The position numbers and the translations under genes were made by a program. Below the pieces are notes generated by a model. It was not told the DNA's origin. It did not search any database and saw nothing but the letters and a program-made list of their open reading frames with translations. Of a stretch of 64,000 bases of DNA, positions 50,462 to 59,435 are shown one piece after another. Every line of letters begins with the position of its first letter. Positions within the stretch are counted from its first letter, which is position 1. The stretch is from Amphritea pacifica (GTDB lineage: Bacteria > Pseudomonadota > Gammaproteobacteria > Pseudomonadales > Balneatricaceae), in the NCBI RefSeq assembly GCF_016924145.1, contig NZ_JAFFZO010000004.1, positions 1-64,000 of the forward strand, read 5' to 3'.

Positions 50462-50974
50462 TCAGAATTGCGCTGCACTATGCTCCAGCTGCTGTGGGCC
50501 AAAGCGATAGATCGTCATCTCATCGATGCTGTTGGCTCCCATCTGACGATAGAAATGGATAGCCGGGGCGTTCCAGTCGAGGCAGCCCCACTCCAATCGC
50601 TTGCAACCCCGTTTGAGTGCCAGTTTAGAGAGATAGGCGAGCATAATCTTACCCAGCCCCTGGGACTGAAACGGTTGATCGATAAAAAAGCCATCGATGT
50701 AGAGTCCGGTCTGGCCGGTGAACGCCGATGAGTTTTGATAGAAATAGATAAAGCCAACCGTCTCGCCAGCATATTCCCCGAAGATAACCTCTCCCCTTTT
50801 CTCACTGAGTAACCGACGAATGTCTGCTTCGGTGGCGGTGATCTTATCCAGCATCTTCTGGTATTCACCGAGTTTCTTCATATAGCTGACAACCTGCGTG
50901 GCGTCATCCGCGGTTCCCACTCTGAGCGTAAATTGGGGATTCCGGGTTTCAATACTATCCATATCGTTGTTCAC
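50462..50974 (-). CDS. GNAT-family N-acetyltransferase
   Basis: 170 residues from GTG 50974; ATG 50962 is equally possible and neither has a strong ribosome site. FTLRVGTADDATQVVSYMKK at the start, acetyl-CoA loop motif FIDQPFQSQGLGKIMLAYLS (Q-x-x-G-x-G/A) in the middle and LDWNAPAIHFYRQMGA at the C-terminus, like diamine (spermidine/spermine-type) acetyltransferases. Divergent from the 2OG-dioxygenase gene. The acceptor substrate is unknown. Confidence 0.87.
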   Translation of the reverse strand: MNNDMDSIETRNPQFTLRVGTADDATQVVSYMKKLGEYQKMLDKITATEADIRRLLSEKRGEVIFGEYAGETVGFIYFYQNSSAFTGQTGLYIDGFFIDQPFQSQGLGKIMLAYLSKLALKRGCKRLEWGCLDWNAPAIHFYRQMGANSIDEMTIYRFGPQQLEHSAAQF

Positions 50975-51023
50975 AAATATGCGTCCGTTATTTTTAAACG
51001 TCTGTTTAAGTTGCTACAAATAG

Positions 51024-51062
51024 AAACCGAAGGTTCCGTGCGGGTCGAGCCTTTGGTTTTTT
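51024..51062 (+). promoter_or_regulatory. Candidate attenuator in the 2OG-dioxygenase leader
   Basis: AAACCGAAGG (51024-51033) pairs with CCTTTGGTTT (51050-51059, one G-U pair) and six T close it (51057-51062), a terminator-like structure only 48 bases before the ATG of the gene it precedes. A second small hairpin, GCTGCA-TTG-TGCAGC (51066-51080), follows at once. The transcript start is unknown. Confidence 0.5.
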
Positions 51063-51109
51063 CCTGCTGCATTGTGCAGCTGTTTCTATCTCACAGGAGT
51101 GAAAATACT

Positions 51110-51937
51110 ATGGAAACATCAGTCTCAGATAACCCAGTCAGGGTTTTTCCTCAACCTTATATTGCACCACCGCCTGTTCACCCAGCCATACCCTATTCGG
51201 GGAGGTACTGGGAGGATCGGGTATATGAAGAGGTCCGTTCGGGAAACTGGAGCAGAACGGATGTGCACAACCGGATTGATCTGCAGGGCTGGTTGCCCTA
51301 TCTGAAACAGCTGCCCCGGGACCCATATGTGGATAGCCGCTGGAAGCGGATGTCCTGGTTTTATCTCAACCAGGCCGGAGAACCTGTGGTGGTGCCGGAT
51401 TGTCCAATGGCGCAGGCCGGTGCATTTAACGATGCTGTAACCATGGCGGATAAGGTACGCCATTACGCACCGCTGGAAGATGCCTTTATTCAGAGAGCAG
51501 ATGTCTCAGCGTTTATCAAAGGCTGGGCCGGGCTTTGGGATATTCAGCCCGGTGAGCCGATTCTGATGCAGATAAACGGCGTGCGGGGGAATGCGTTAAC
51601 TGACCCGCTGCAGGGGCAGGGTATTCACAAGGATGGCAGCCAGTTTCTCAGTGTGTTGGTGATCAACCGGGAAAATGTCAGTGGCGGAACCAGTCTGCTG
51701 TCATTCGATAAACAGGGAGAGCAGGAGATTATCTCCGCTGATCTGGCACCGGGGGAGATTCTGCATATCCGCGATGATCAGATCTACCACAGTGTCAGCG
51801 GTGTTAAGCCGCTGGATAACGAACAGCCATTCGAGCGGTTTATCATCATTATTAACTGTCGCTTTAATGACCAGTTTCAGAACCGCATACTCCGGGAGCA
51901 CTTCCCCGGGGCGGTGTTGAATGGTGGTAAACGGTGA
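51110..51937 (+). CDS. 2OG-Fe dioxygenase family protein
   Basis: 275 residues from ATG 51110, with AGGAG upstream; the ORF extends to 50933 but that part overlaps the divergent GNAT gene and has no site. The cupin-like core has the iron ligands H-x-D in GIHKDGSQFLSVLVINRENV and a distal His in IYHSVSGVKPL, with the 2OG-binding Arg probably in FERFIIIINCRF. This matches the family that includes bacterial L-isoleucine 4-hydroxylase. The substrate is probably a free amino acid or related small molecule; not determined. Ends in a bidirectional terminator. Confidence 0.82.
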   Translation: METSVSDNPVRVFPQPYIAPPPVHPAIPYSGRYWEDRVYEEVRSGNWSRTDVHNRIDLQGWLPYLKQLPRDPYVDSRWKRMSWFYLNQAGEPVVVPDCPMAQAGAFNDAVTMADKVRHYAPLEDAFIQRADVSAFIKGWAGLWDIQPGEPILMQINGVRGNALTDPLQGQGIHKDGSQFLSVLVINRENVSGGTSLLSFDKQGEQEIISADLAPGEILHIRDDQIYHSVSGVKPLDNEQPFERFIIIINCRFNDQFQNRILREHFPGAVLNGGKR

Positions 51938-51952
51938 CATAAGGAAGTGATG

Positions 51953-51982
51953 AAAATGGCGAACACTGTGTTCGCCATTTTT
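51953..51982. terminator. Bidirectional terminator
   Basis: AAAATGGCGAACA-CTG-TGTTCGCCATTTT between the convergent dioxygenase and TRIC genes. Confidence 0.93.
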
Positions 51983-52002
51983 GTAGCACGTTTTAAGCAG
52001 GC

Positions 52003-52629
52003 TCAGTTGTTCCGATAAATATTGGGCAGTTTAAGGCTAAACAGAATAGCCAGTGCCCGTAGAACAAAAGCCATCAGAAAACCACCCACCAGATCGTAGT
52101 TGTAGGGCAGGTTCAACGAATTAAGGGTCAGGTAGGTAACCGACCCTGCCAGCATGGTACTGATATAAAGTTCTTCATTCATCAGGGTCAGGTTGCTGCC
52201 ACAGAGCAGATCCCGGGCGATACCACCAAAACTGCCGGTCATCACCCCCATGCACACGGCAATCAGCGGTGAGGTGCCGACATCGAGTCCGATCTTAGTT
52301 CCTACTACGCCAAAAAGCGCGATACCGATAGCATCCATCCAGATCAGCGCCCGTGACAGCGACACCAGTTTAGGGGCGATAAAGTAGGTGACAGCGGATG
52401 CCATCAGACAGACGATGATCCAGATTGGCTCGCGAATCCACAGCACTGGCAGATTGCCAAGCAATACGTCGCGCAGGGTGCCGCCGCCCAGCCCCGTTGC
52501 CGTGCCGATCAGCATAAAGCCGAGGATATCCATCTTTTGGCGGGCGGCATCCAGCGCGCCTGACACGGCAAACACGGCTACCGCGGACAATCCCATGATA
52601 TTGACAACAGCGGTAATATCGAATGGCAT
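52003..52629 (-). CDS. TRIC/UPF0126-family membrane protein (YicG/YadS-like)
   Basis: 208 residues, seven transmembrane helices arranged as two repeats, each with the glycine kink motif: GTATGLGGGTLRDVLLGN in the first and GVMTGSFGGIARDLLCG in the second. Homologues are trimeric cation channels or glycine transporters in the inner membrane. Stands alone, divergent from sbcDC. Confidence 0.9.
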   Translation of the reverse strand: MPFDITAVVNIMGLSAVAVFAVSGALDAARQKMDILGFMLIGTATGLGGGTLRDVLLGNLPVLWIREPIWIIVCLMASAVTYFIAPKLVSLSRALIWMDAIGIALFGVVGTKIGLDVGTSPLIAVCMGVMTGSFGGIARDLLCGSNLTLMNEELYISTMLAGSVTYLTLNSLNLPYNYDLVGGFLMAFVLRALAILFSLKLPNIYRNN

Positions 52630-52779
52630 TATACTGTTCCCTGAATCTATAACTTATGGTCTCAATTTAGCTGATTATATCATCTAACAGCGGGTTGTTT
52701 TTATTAAAGAAATCGATCCGGTGAGTGCGATCAGTGTGATAGTCTATGGCTCTATTTTTGATGGTTAAGGACGATCTGC

Positions 52780-54060
52780 ATGAAGCTCCTGCATACCTCT
52801 GACTGGCACCTGGGTCAGAGTTTTTTTACCAAAAGCCGTAAAGCTGAACATCAGGCCTTTCTTAACTGGTTGCTGCAGCAGGTTGCAGCTTATAAGGTCG
52901 ATGCGGTGGTTGTTGCCGGGGATATATTCGATACCGGCACACCGCCCAGTTATGCCCGGGAGATGTATAACCGCTTTATCGTGGCGATCAGCCAACTGAA
53001 CTGTACCCTGGTTGTATTGGGGGGGAATCATGATTCAGTCTCCACCCTGAATGAATCGAAACAGCTGGTGGCCCGCCTGAATACCCATGTAGTTGCTAAT
53101 GTGGCTGCGAATGAGGGTGCAAGTGACAATGCAGACGATCAGCAATCCGATAATCAGATTATTGAGTTAAAAAACAGCGCAGGCGAAACCGGCGCCATTC
53201 TCTGTGCCATCCCCTTTATCCGCCCCCGTGATGTGATTCAGAGCCGTGCCGGCGAGTCCGGTCTGGAGAAGCGTCAGGCACTGGGCGAGGCGATAAAGCA
53301 GCACTATCATCAGCTGTACCAGGCCGCGCTGACGCTGCGGGATGAGAAGCAACTGGAGGTGCCTATTGTTGCTACCGGTCATCTGACCGCGTTAGGGGTG
53401 AGTCAGTCGGACTCGGTGCGCGATATCTATATCGGCACGCTGGATGGTTTTGCCGCAGATGGTTTTCCCCCGGCGGACTATATCGCCCTGGGACATATTC
53501 ACAGGCCGCAGATGGTCGCCAAATCGGAGCATATTCGTTATAGCGGCTCGCCGATCCCCTTAAGTTTTGATGAACTGAAAACCACTAAACAGGTAGTGCT
53601 GGTGTCGTTTAATGCTGCTGAAACAGAGGCAATTACCCCGCTTGAGGTGCCGCTGTTTCAGGCCATGGCGGTGATCAAAGGGGATCTCAGCAGCATTGAG
53701 GCCCGTTTGAAAACGTTTGAAACGCTGCCCTCTGGTCAGTCGGCCTGGTTGTCTATTGAGGTTGAAACCCAGGATTATCTGGCGGATCTGCCGCAACGGA
53801 TTCAGGCCCTCACTGAAGGTCTGCCCGTTGAGGTATTACAGCTGCGACGTTCACGCAATACGGCCCGGCAAACACTCAATCAGATCGAACGTGAAACCCT
53901 GGCGGAGTTAACCCCCGAGGATGTGTTTGCCAAGCGACTGGAGCTGGAAAGCTTTGAAGGTGACGCCGAACAGGCACGCTTAGGCAGAATCAGGCAGCAG
54001 TTTCGTCAGATCGTCTCTGAGGTTGAAAATCCTGAGCAGAACCCGGAGGCGAACTCATGA
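52780..54060 (+). CDS. sbcD: Exonuclease subunit SbcD (Mre11-type nuclease)
   Basis: 426 residues. Phosphoesterase motifs LHTSDWHLGQ, VVAGDIFDTG, LGGNHDS and ATGHLTA, then GHIHRPQ, all with their metal ligands. With SbcC it opens hairpins and cuts DNA ends during double-strand-break repair. AAGGA precedes the ATG. Overlaps sbcC by 4 bases (ATGA). Confidence 0.95.
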   Translation: MKLLHTSDWHLGQSFFTKSRKAEHQAFLNWLLQQVAAYKVDAVVVAGDIFDTGTPPSYAREMYNRFIVAISQLNCTLVVLGGNHDSVSTLNESKQLVARLNTHVVANVAANEGASDNADDQQSDNQIIELKNSAGETGAILCAIPFIRPRDVIQSRAGESGLEKRQALGEAIKQHYHQLYQAALTLRDEKQLEVPIVATGHLTALGVSQSDSVRDIYIGTLDGFAADGFPPADYIALGHIHRPQMVAKSEHIRYSGSPIPLSFDELKTTKQVVLVSFNAAETEAITPLEVPLFQAMAVIKGDLSSIEARLKTFETLPSGQSAWLSIEVETQDYLADLPQRIQALTEGLPVEVLQLRRSRNTARQTLNQIERETLAELTPEDVFAKRLELESFEGDAEQARLGRIRQQFRQIVSEVENPEQNPEANS

Positions 54061-57000
54061 AGATTCTCAGCCTTCAGTTTAAAAACCTGAACTCGCTGAA
54101 AGGGGAGTGGAAGATCGACTTCACCCAGTCCCCCTTTGTCGATAACGGCCTGTTTGCTATTACCGGGCCCACCGGCGCGGGTAAAACGACGCTGCTCGAT
54201 GCAATCTGCCTGGCGCTCTACCATCAGACCCCCCGTTTAGGTCTGATCACCACGTCTACCAATGAGATTATGACCCGGGGCACCGCCGAGAGCTCTGCTG
54301 AAGTGCAGTTTGAAGTCAAAGGTAAAGCTTACCGTGCCCACTGGAGTATGCGCCGCTCCAGAGGCAAGGCCGATGGCAATCTGCAACAGGCGGATGTCGA
54401 ACTGGCCGAGGTGGCGACGGGCGCAGTGCTGGCCACCCAGATAAAGCAGAAAAGCGACACCATTGAACAGATCACCGGTCTCGATTTTGCCCGTTTTACT
54501 AAATCGATGCTGCTCTCCCAGGGGGAGTTTGCCGCCTTTCTCAATGCCAAAGAAGCGGAACGGGCAGAACTGTTAGAGGAGTTAACCGGCACCGAGATCT
54601 ATGGGCAGATCTCAGAACGGGTGCACCTGCACTTTGCCGAGGCGAAACAAAAACTGGCAGAATTAAACTCTCAGGCGAAAGGGGTGCAGCTGCTCACAGA
54701 GGAACAAACGCAGTCACTGCAGGATGAGTTAACCCGGCTGCAGCAGCAACAGAGTGAACTGAAAGTCACGCTGGCAGCCAGCAGTGCCCATCTGCACTGG
54801 TGGCAGCAGTATGAGCAGGCATTGCAGGATCAAACGACCAATACTGAACGGCTGCAGATCGTTAGAGAGCAGTACCATCAGGCGCAACCCGATCTGCTGC
54901 GCTTACAGCAGAGTGAACCGGCAGAACAGTTGCGAACCCCATATATGCTGCTGCAGGATGCGCGCAAACAACTGGAAAACAGTCAGCAGGCAATAACTGA
55001 AAAACAGCAATCTGAGCAGGCGCTGAAAACCCGGATGGAGACTGCTGTTGCAACCTACGAGCAGCAAAGTGTTGTGCTGAACACCGCGAAACAGCAGCAC
55101 GAACAGCAGGAGCAGTTGATCAACGAGCAGGTGGTGCCGCTGGATCAGATGATCAGCGCTGAACAGACCAGGCTCAACGATAAAGATCACAGCCTTAAGG
55201 AGACTGTATCGAAGCGGGAAGCGAGCCAACAGCAGCTAAGCTCGATTAATGAGCAACTCAAAAAACAGACTCAGGAGCTCGAAACAGTTGATCTCTATCT
55301 GCAACAGCATAAAGCCGACGGGTCACTGAAACAGTATCTGGGCCAGTGGCAGGTGCAGGCGGAACAGGTGTTAGCGCAAGAGGGTGTTGTGACTCAGCTG
55401 ATCGAAAAACAGACCGGTGTGCAGCAACAGCTTACTGAACTACAGAACACATACGTCGCAGACGAGACACAGTATCAGACTGCGCTGGCGGATACGGCTA
55501 AGCTGGAGCAGGTGTGGCAGCAGGCCAACAATGCATCGGTTGCCGCCAGCGAGCAGGGCGATATTGATACGTTAGAACAGCAACGGGAACGGTTGAATAC
55601 CGACTACACTCTGTTACTCGAGCTGCAACAGCTCTGCCTCCGTTGGCAGCGGCTGGAAAAAGAGCGACAGGAAAAGCAGGTAAGCGAAAAGAGTGAACAG
55701 ACCGGTCAAACAAGGCTGAAACAGACCCGCGATCAATTGCGGGAACAGTATAAAAAGCAGGAGCAACTGCTAAAGGCGCTGAGTAAACTGGTCACTCAGG
55801 ATGAGCAACTGGCCCAGTTCCGCGCTGAACTTCAGGCGGGAGAGGAGTGTCCTCTGTGTGGTTCCCATGAACATCCAAAGCTCGACTCTCAGCAGCATGG
55901 CGAGACGGCAGACCAGTCCCAGACCATCAGAGACAGAGAGATAGCCGAACAGGAGCTTAATGCCATTAAAGAGCAGGGGCAGGAGACCGCCGCGGCACTG
56001 GCCTCAGTTGAGCGTCATCTGCAGGAGTTAGCCCAGCGGCTGAGTGCGATCCAGACAGAACAGTCTGCGCTGGCACAGCAGTGGCAGCAAACTGCCACCC
56101 CTCTGCCGCTTGATTTTCCGGTTACCGATAATGACAGTCTGCAACGGTATCAGACGGCTGAACAGATCAAACGACAACAGCTTGCGGATGCCATCCAGCA
56201 GCTGAAAAGCCTTAACAAACAGCGCGATGATGCCCGCCAGCAGTGGGATAACGCCCAGCGCACTACGGAACAGCTGAGCAATAAACTGCAGTTGAGTGAA
56301 CAGGCGATAGCGAATCTGTCTAAGAGTCTGCTTGAGATTCAGCAGGATAAAAACACACGATCAGAGCAACTCACCGCTCAGCGGGACTCCTTTGCGGCAC
56401 AGTTAACCGAACAGGGCTACCGGCCACCAGAAGCGCAAGCCCTGCAGGCGTGGCTGGAGGCTAAAGGACAGGATGCAAAACAGTGGGACGAGTTTAGCGT
56501 TAAAAAAGAGCAACTCAGCACCCATCTCAATCGTCTTAGCATCGAGCAGAGTCATTGCCAGGAGGCACTGACAGAGCTTGAAAAACAGCTGACCCAGCGG
56601 CAGCAGGAAAGAGAGCAGTTGAGTCAGTCACTGCAGCTTTTGAAATACCAGCGTCACGAACTGTTTGGCGACGGGCTGGTGAGCGAGGCACGCAGAGAGA
56701 GTCAGGCCTGGCTGCTGTTGGTCGAGAACGATTACAAAACAGCGCAGGAAACCCGTCACCAGTTATCCGGTGACCATAAAGCGCTGCTGGCAGAGCTGAG
56801 CAGCCAGCAACAAGCGCTTAAAGGGTTACAAAACCGTCTGGCAGAGCGGCAGGCTGGCTGGACAGCCGCATTGTCCGAAAGCCCCTTCGGTTCCGAAGCC
56901 GCATTCCAGCAGGCACTGCTGTCAGAGCCGGAGCGTAAGCGGCTGATTGAGCAGAAACAACAACTGGATAGTGAGCTTGAACGGGCCAAAGCACTGCTGG

Positions 57001-57743
57001 ACCATGCCGAACAGGCGCTCAACGCTGTACGGAAGCATCCCCATGCTAATCAGTACCAGCAAATCCCGAAGGCGGAAGTCGAGGCGCAGATCAGCCAGCT
57101 GAATCACACCCTGGAGCAGTTGGCGAAACGGGTTGGCGAGATCAGCAACGAGCTAACCTCAGATCAGACCCGTCGCCAGGATCAGCAGGCGCTGTTCAAT
57201 GAGATCAGCGCCTACACCGAGCATTACGATGATATTCAATATCTGCACTCACTGATCGGATCGCAGAAAGGGGATAAGTTCCGTAAATTCGCCCAGGGCC
57301 TGACGCTGGACAATCTGGTGCACCTGGCCAACCAGCAACTGGAGCGACTACATGGGCGCTACCTGCTGAAACGAAAACAGGATGCCGGCTTAGAACTCAG
57401 TGTGCTGGATACCTGGCAGGGGGATATCGAACGGGATACCAAAACCCTCTCCGGCGGCGAAAGCTTTCTGGTCAGTCTGGCGCTGGCGTTGGCGCTGTCT
57501 GATCTGGTCAGTCATAAAACCAGTATCGATTCCCTGTTCCTCGATGAAGGCTTCGGCACCCTGGACAGCGAAACCCTGGATATCGCACTGGATGCGCTGG
57601 ACAACCTCAACGCCTCCGGCAAGATGATCGGCGTTATCAGTCACATAGAAGCGATGAAAGAGCGCATTCCGGCACAGCTAAAGGTGATTAAGAAGAGTGG
57701 CCTGGGGATCAGTGAGCTGGCAAGTGAGTATCGAGTAGCCTGA
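54057..57743 (+). CDS. sbcC: Exonuclease subunit SbcC (Rad50-type SMC ATPase)
   Basis: 1228 residues. Walker A GPTGAGKTT at 37-45; long coiled coils (about 200-590 and 620-1000), very rich in Gln and Glu; zinc hook CPLC at 598-601 (C598, C601) at the apex; signature LSGGESFLVSLALALALSD, Walker B LFLDEGFGTLD and a His switch region in VISHIEAMKERI. All parts intact and length normal for long SbcC. Translationally coupled to sbcD. Confidence 0.96.
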   Translation: MKILSLQFKNLNSLKGEWKIDFTQSPFVDNGLFAITGPTGAGKTTLLDAICLALYHQTPRLGLITTSTNEIMTRGTAESSAEVQFEVKGKAYRAHWSMRRSRGKADGNLQQADVELAEVATGAVLATQIKQKSDTIEQITGLDFARFTKSMLLSQGEFAAFLNAKEAERAELLEELTGTEIYGQISERVHLHFAEAKQKLAELNSQAKGVQLLTEEQTQSLQDELTRLQQQQSELKVTLAASSAHLHWWQQYEQALQDQTTNTERLQIVREQYHQAQPDLLRLQQSEPAEQLRTPYMLLQDARKQLENSQQAITEKQQSEQALKTRMETAVATYEQQSVVLNTAKQQHEQQEQLINEQVVPLDQMISAEQTRLNDKDHSLKETVSKREASQQQLSSINEQLKKQTQELETVDLYLQQHKADGSLKQYLGQWQVQAEQVLAQEGVVTQLIEKQTGVQQQLTELQNTYVADETQYQTALADTAKLEQVWQQANNASVAASEQGDIDTLEQQRERLNTDYTLLLELQQLCLRWQRLEKERQEKQVSEKSEQTGQTRLKQTRDQLREQYKKQEQLLKALSKLVTQDEQLAQFRAELQAGEECPLCGSHEHPKLDSQQHGETADQSQTIRDREIAEQELNAIKEQGQETAAALASVERHLQELAQRLSAIQTEQSALAQQWQQTATPLPLDFPVTDNDSLQRYQTAEQIKRQQLADAIQQLKSLNKQRDDARQQWDNAQRTTEQLSNKLQLSEQAIANLSKSLLEIQQDKNTRSEQLTAQRDSFAAQLTEQGYRPPEAQALQAWLEAKGQDAKQWDEFSVKKEQLSTHLNRLSIEQSHCQEALTELEKQLTQRQQEREQLSQSLQLLKYQRHELFGDGLVSEARRESQAWLLLVENDYKTAQETRHQLSGDHKALLAELSSQQQALKGLQNRLAERQAGWTAALSESPFGSEAAFQQALLSEPERKRLIEQKQQLDSELERAKALLDHAEQALNAVRKHPHANQYQQIPKAEVEAQISQLNHTLEQLAKRVGEISNELTSDQTRRQDQQALFNEISAYTEHYDDIQYLHSLIGSQKGDKFRKFAQGLTLDNLVHLANQQLERLHGRYLLKRKQDAGLELSVLDTWQGDIERDTKTLSGGESFLVSLALALALSDLVSHKTSIDSLFLDEGFGTLDSETLDIALDALDNLNASGKMIGVISHIEAMKERIPAQLKVIKKSGLGISELASEYRVA

Positions 57744-57811
57744 CGGCGGTTTACCACAGCACCTAAGGGGCAAACTCAGTTCACAGAGAGCACTGAGGGG
57801 CATGACTTCCC

Positions 57812-57891
57812 TGTGGGAGCGACGCCCCGTCGCGATGAAACTATCAGCAGGCAAAATGCACGATCAATCGCCGCGAGGGCGCGCCTCCTAC
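57812..57891. repeat. Inverted pair of REP-like elements after sbcC
   Basis: TGTGGGAGCGACGCCCC then GTCGCGATGAA (57812-57839, plus orientation) and, 27 bases on, ATCGCCGCGAGGGCGCG then CCTCCTAC (57867-57891, minus orientation). The second is the reverse complement of the GTAGGAGGCGCGCCC...CGCGGCGAT core seen at 28052 and 28238. An inverted doublet of REP elements is the usual mobile form of these repeats. Confidence 0.75.
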
Positions 57892-57915
57892 CGTCTTCTT
57901 CGAGGTGAAATCAAT

Positions 57916-57947
57916 GTTCGATCGCTGCGCTAGTCCGATCATTTCAT
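57916..57947 (+). repeat. 32-bp direct repeat, left copy
   Basis: Begins GTTCGATCGCTGCGCTAGTC and ends CGATCATTTCAT; identical in all 32 bases to 63621-63652, with weaker similarity continuing about 35 bases further (CTGAAC...CCGGCTG...TTGTCC). It lies just left of the porin/LysR/MFS cassette. Confidence 0.92.
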
Positions 57948-58053
57948 ATATCTGAACACTGTCTCCGGCTGTTTGTCCCCGTTTAGGTGGAAAGCGATAG
58001 CTTATACTTTAGTCACTTAATATCATTAAAAAGTTGTTTTATTTCACTCTCAT

Positions 58054-58095
58054 ATCTAAAAAAGTTGATACTTTATATCGTGATATTCGATTTTT
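58054..58095 (+). promoter_or_regulatory. Shared 42-bp regulatory element, porin copy
   Basis: Begins ATCTAAAAAAGTTGAT, with GATA/TATC-type arms around it, and continues ...ATCGT...GATTTTT. 33 of 42 bases match, ungapped, the element at 60364. It lies 113 bp (start to ATG) before the porin start codon. Probable binding site of the LysR protein encoded at 60342. Confidence 0.65.
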
Positions 58096-58166
58096 CGGTT
58101 AGTTCTCCATCACTTAGTATTTTTAGCCTGAGTGTTTCAAAAAATAATAATATCGGAGCTAAACGA

Positions 58167-59318
58167 ATGATAAGAAAAATAAATGATAGCCAGTTTTTGG
58201 GTTGCTTAAAATATTTAAAAACCGGAGAGATTGGAGGGAGGGTATATCCGCTTATATTGGGTGCTGCCTTCGGTGTTAGTCACAACGCTTATGCAGAGGA
58301 TAGTTATAATATCGATTACTTTGGCAACCTTGATATTGGCGTACACTCTCATCAACTGAGCGGTCAGGATTCTAAGTTTGAAGTGGACGGTGGAATGCTG
58401 TCAACATCTTATGCCGGAGTGCGCGCGAATGCACCGCTGAGTGAATCGTTAACTTTGAATGCTGAAATCGCCAGTTTTTTCCGACTTGATGATGGAGATA
58501 TAACCCGTGGCCTTGATGGTGAAGGAACGTTTAGTCGCGCTGCATGGGCCGGGATTAAAGGTGGGTTTGGTTCTATACGTCTGGGCCGGATCAGCACCCT
58601 GAACTTTATTAATACCATTCGTTTTAACCCGTTTGGCGCGTCGCCTAAATTTAGTCCCAGTTTTATGCATAACTATGTAGGCAGTCCCGCCCAGCCGATG
58701 TCTACTGGCATGGGCGGCAGCGATAGCGGCTGGGATAACACCATTAATTATACTGCTCCTAAACTGGCCGGGGCTGTTTTATCTTTGTCATATGCGCCGG
58801 ATGAAGGCAGTAACCGGGGAGAAAGGATGGGGGGAAGTATCACTGTCGGCGGATACCCTTTCGCTGCGGTTCTGTCGGTAGAGAAGATTACTGATGCATC
58901 GATAACGTATCCAATGGCTTTGACTACACTGGCTACAGCGTTTCCGGTGTTTACAGCACAGCAGTACAGTACCCGGCAACTGGGTACATCCTATGATTTC
59001 AAAACGTTTAAACTCTTTGGTCAGTTGAGCCGTTCTAAAGTGGAAGGTATGCGTGCGGGTGGTGCGCAAAACTATGAGATTAAGATGGCGCAGTTTGGTA
59101 TATCTGTCCCTGCGGGACCGGGAGTCGCCAAAGCTTCTTTTGCCAACAGCACGATGGACAGAAGCTGGGGGGCGAATCTTAAAAGGGATACTCTGACAGT
59201 GGGGTATGATTACACCCTTTCGGATAATGCAATCTGGTATACACGTTATATGCACGATAAGGTCTCAGATCTGTCCGTTGGCAACAGTTATGCCATGGGT
59301 GTGAACTATTCTTTCTGA
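58167..59318 (+). CDS. General porin of the second catabolic cassette
   Basis: 383 residues from ATG 58167 (GGAG 8 bases upstream); the ORF opens at 57987 but that part is AT-rich leader. Long N-terminus before the signal core VYPLILGAAFGVSHNAYA; mature part YFGNLDIGVHSHQ, GRISTLNFINTIRFNPFG, regular beta strands, end MGVNYSF with terminal Phe. Transcribed toward the convergent LysR gene. Probably the outer-membrane entry for the substrate used by the MFS/hydrolase operon. Confidence 0.87.
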   Translation: MIRKINDSQFLGCLKYLKTGEIGGRVYPLILGAAFGVSHNAYAEDSYNIDYFGNLDIGVHSHQLSGQDSKFEVDGGMLSTSYAGVRANAPLSESLTLNAEIASFFRLDDGDITRGLDGEGTFSRAAWAGIKGGFGSIRLGRISTLNFINTIRFNPFGASPKFSPSFMHNYVGSPAQPMSTGMGGSDSGWDNTINYTAPKLAGAVLSLSYAPDEGSNRGERMGGSITVGGYPFAAVLSVEKITDASITYPMALTTLATAFPVFTAQQYSTRQLGTSYDFKTFKLFGQLSRSKVEGMRAGGAQNYEIKMAQFGISVPAGPGVAKASFANSTMDRSWGANLKRDTLTVGYDYTLSDNAIWYTRYMHDKVSDLSVGNSYAMGVNYSF

Positions 59319-59409
59319 TTGATCAGTGTTCAGTTGGATAATTTTGTAGGTGAGGGCGGTTTGTTATCCCGGGGAATTTAAGAGCCCGGGTTTCTTTACC
59401 GTCTTTTTC

Positions 59410-59435
59410 GAGGAGGTTTAGCCTCCTCATTTTTT
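59410..59435 (+). terminator. Terminator of the cassette porin
   Basis: GAGGAGG-TTTAG-CCTCCTC, A, then six T. It reaches the last bases of the convergent LysR gene. Confidence 0.9.

Noticed and set aside
50321-50731. 136-codon plus-strand ORF
   Set aside because: Its latter part is the complement of the GNAT gene, which has clear family motifs.
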